Assembly (NCBI GenBank): GCA_963576725.1
Contig: OY755244.1
Span: forward strand, 79,359,620 to 79,423,619
Direction of reading: 5' to 3'
DNA: 64,000 nucleotides
Origin: Azorinus chamasolen
Lineage: Eukaryota; Mollusca; Bivalvia; Cardiida; Solecurtidae
Part shown: piece after piece, positions 61,782-64,000 of the stretch
Layout of the letters: every line of letters starts with the position of its first letter
Position numbering within the stretch: the first letter of the stretch is position 1
Program-made: the position numbers and the translations under genes
The notes under the pieces: model-generated
The model's input: only the letters and a program-made list of their open reading frames with translations
Told to the model about the DNA's origin: nothing
Databases searched by the model: none

Positions 61782-62160
61782 TTAACCCTTACTCTGTTGT
61801 ATGTTTATTTCAAATTTCAATACCTACTGAATATTCATGTACAAATGTGTAATAATGAAACATGGAGGATGGAACATTGTAGCCATTTTAGCAAGTATAG
61901 AAACAGATCTATCAATTTTCATAAGCACACGGAGCAGACCCTGATCAGACGGCTCCTTTAGGAGCCGTCTGATCTGGTCTACTCTGTTTGCAAATGCGTG
62001 AAAACACGTTTATATGAGGGAAAGGGTTAAATTTGGATCCGATCCAACTTTGACTACCTCTGGATCGATAAAGCCTTTAAGAAACTATATACCGAGTGTC
62101 AAACAGCTTGGATCCAAGCTGTTTGCACAAATCGGTGACAGCGGGATAAGGGCTAAGCCT
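61782..62160. mobile_element. MITE A2 followed by decayed MITE D
   Basis: A2 61782-62030 (TTAACCCTTACTCTGTTGTATG to GAGGGAAAGGGTTAA; tip GACGGCTCCTTTAGGAGCCGTC). D to 62160 with AACAGCTTGGATCCAAGCTG, an arm-to-arm deletion. Confidence 0.82.
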
Positions 62161-63040
62161 TCGAATTTTATCCATTTATCTGACCATCAATCATTTTCAT
62201 CCATCATCCATTTCAGTATAATTTGAGTGTCCTGCTTCTAGTATTGATTTCGTTTAGGTTTTTGTGTCTTCCAATCAGAAAAAATTCAACCCAGACGTTT
62301 TTATACACTATTGATGGGGAAAAGCTTTGTCTAAAACAACAAAGCCTATCACAGAACAAAAGATAAAAGTGAGCATTCCAATTCTAATATCGTCATTTCT
62401 CAACCAAACCCTATGCTGTGACCACATATGGATTGTTTCCCATTACAAATTTACTAAAAAATGGTCTGCATAGCCTGAGAGCAGTGCCACAGGCTTATGT
62501 TGTGTCCAGACAAGCTTGGTTTTATTTAACATTTTTATACTCCTGCTTTTGTTGAATACCCATTTTCTTTAACCCTTAAACCTCAAAAATGCCACAACCG
62601 ACATAGCTCGGCTTAAAGTGATAGAGCCGACAATAAACGGATATTTTCAATACCATAATAAAAGTTGGTATTTGTTATATAGAATAATGCTTGTGAAGAG
62701 TGTCAATTTGAACTTATATCGAAAAATGCCCCTGTGATATAATAGAGAATAAACCGTGTTCGTCGATACTTACAATTCTTTTGCTATACAAAAACATTTT
62801 ATCAACCTATGTCGAACAGTTACAAAACTAAAACGCGATCCGAATAAACTCTAATACATCGGCGAATATTCGTGTCAAACACAGCGTGTTTCGGCCGTTT
62901 TTTGCTGTATACTTATTTTCAGCATACAGACAATTGATTTGTGTAACCTTTTAGACATTTTAAAGTAAGTTGCTTTTTTTCAAGTAGAGACTATCATTTT
63001 AAACTACAATATGTTCTGATGCTTACTAAATCGTACTTCA
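62161..63040. other. Mostly unassigned; MITE H fragment
   Basis: 62340-62430 holds a left half of family H (TCATTTCTCAACCAAACCC, TATGCTGTGACCAC). 62470-63040 has no recognised exon, RNA or repeat. Confidence 0.5.
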
Positions 63041-63181
63041 GATTCATTCCAGATTTTAGAAGAAATAAAACTTTTTGACCAAGCGTCAAGCGACCTTGAT
63101 CCTGGTGAAACGTCCACGTATTTGGCGTCTCATTTGGATCCAAGCTATTTGCAAATGCTATCCATGTTCGGGTAAGGGTTA
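63041..63181. mobile_element. MITE family D, degenerate
   Basis: CAAGCGACCTTGATCCTGGTG, ACGTCCACGTATTTGGCGTC, CCAAGCTATTTGC. Confidence 0.6.
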
Positions 63182-63232
63182 AAGACTCTATCAAAGATGA
63201 CACTAGGTACGTAGAACCTCAATACGAGTCAT

Positions 63233-63461
63233 TTAACCCTTTCCCTTATGTAAGAGCATTTTGACGCATCTGCAAATAGAGTAGACCCAGATCAGACGGC
63301 TCCTATAGGAGCCGTCTGATCAGGGTCTGCTCTGTTTGCGTATGGTGTAATATAGATCTGATTCTACAGCAGCTTCCTGAGCCAAAATGTCATGTGTTCA
63401 TAGGCCATTATAAAAAAATCTCATTAATATCTATATGAAAATTCATCAGGGAAAGGGTTAA
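63233..63461. mobile_element. MITE family A
   Basis: TTAACCCTTTCCCTTATGTAAG to ATCAGGGAAAGGGTTAA; perfect tip GACGGCTCCTATAGGAGCCGTC. Confidence 0.9.
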
Positions 63462-63479
63462 AATAAATCGAATACTGGT

Positions 63480-63660
63480 ATTGAAGGCAGATGGCAGCTT
63501 AACATTTACCACGCTATGAAAAAAAAACCTGTCTGCTCCAAATTTGGTTTTGTGCAATTGTGACTACTATCGATTCGATCCAGGTTTTGAGAAACTACAG
63601 ACCAAGCGTCAAACAACTTGGGTCCTGATAAGACGCCAATTTGTAACAAACAATATGCGA
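63480..63660. mobile_element. MITE E and D fragments
   Basis: GAAGGCAGATGGCAGCTTAAC (E) and CAAACAACTTGGGTCCTGAT AAGACGCC (D), both truncated. Confidence 0.5.
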
Positions 63661-63755
63661 TATTTCGTATTAGGTTGCCTATATATAACAAACAATATGT
63701 TCAAGATGCATATGAAAGATGTCTATTTGTAACAAACAGTATTTCATATTTCACA

Positions 63756-64000
63756 TTAACCCTTTCCCTGTTCTATGCTTAGTCCAAATTTTAATAACAA
63801 CTGAATATTCATGAACACAACAGTTATAATCAAATATGGAAGTTGGGACATTGCATCCATTTTAGAAAGTAAAGAAATAGATCTATCAAATTCCATAGGC
63901 AAAAAGAGCAGACCCTGATCAAACGGCTCCTCTAGGAGCCGTCTGATCTGGGTCTACTCTGTTTGCAATTGCGTGAAAACACGTTTCTATGAGGGGAAAG
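63756..64000. mobile_element. MITE family A2, cut by the window edge
   Basis: TTAACCCTTTCCCTGTTCTATG, central tip GGCTCCTCTAGGAGCC, ending in ATGAGGGGAAAG with the final TTAA just outside. Confidence 0.88.

Overview
The window is metazoan DNA, most probably from a bivalve mollusc or another lophotrochozoan. It is AT-rich and intron-rich, with one gene spread over more than 61 kb. Its introns are packed with hairpin-forming miniature transposons whose spurious translations (for example NRVDPDQTAP and SADPDETAP) I associate, from memory, with molluscan gene predictions. No bacterial features were seen.

GENE. One minus-strand gene runs through the whole window and off both ends. I assembled ten coding exons: 61295-61140, 53119-52990, 32363-29935, 24960-23157, 16972-16851, 13609-13528, 11181-11047, 8157-8049, 4064-3970 and 2869-2079. 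All have GT-AG borders and compatible phases, giving about 1,951 continuous codons. An eleventh exon may start at 17. The PDZ domain and the following GVDPKQLAAKL segment identify a homologue of Piccolo (insect Fife), a presynaptic active-zone scaffold. N-terminal zinc fingers and C-terminal C2 domains, if present, lie outside the window. The large exons encode disordered, Ser/Pro-rich and coiled-coil linker.

MOBILE DNA. The intron between 53 and 32 kb holds a young LTR retrotransposon (35245-41869) with nearly identical 1.2-kb LTRs. It has an intact gag, a TTTAAAC frameshift site and a protease, but an in-frame deletion has removed reverse transcriptase, RNase H and most of integrase. A truncated LINE lies at 55067-56824 and a LINE 3' end at 53861-53960. 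A 2.44-kb foldback element at 50300-52740 carries two tRNA-like modules. More than 90 MITE copies or fragments fill the rest. Families A-D end in TTAA (piggyBac-like); families E-G, I and J have CAGT ends with TA duplications (pogo/Tc1-like); family H is a hairpin whose outer ends resemble neither group. Many copies are nested.

TANDEM REPEATS. There are arrays of 42 bp (5.2-6.2 kb), 46 bp (7.5 kb), about 41 bp (16.5 kb), 36 bp (19.8 kb), microsatellites (25.9 kb), 28 bp (26.6-27.8 kb), a 489-bp triplication (28.5-29.9 kb) and 68 bp (57.9-61.2 kb). Two of these arrays have copied an exon end with its 5' splice site from the host gene.

Main points for follow-up: (i) arrays that multiply real splice donors of the Piccolo-like gene; (ii) a shared CTCC(N4)GGAG hairpin tip in MITE families with different target-site chemistry; (iii) the gag-protease-only retrotransposon with a near-ideal frameshift signal; (iv) the foldback element with tRNA-like modules.
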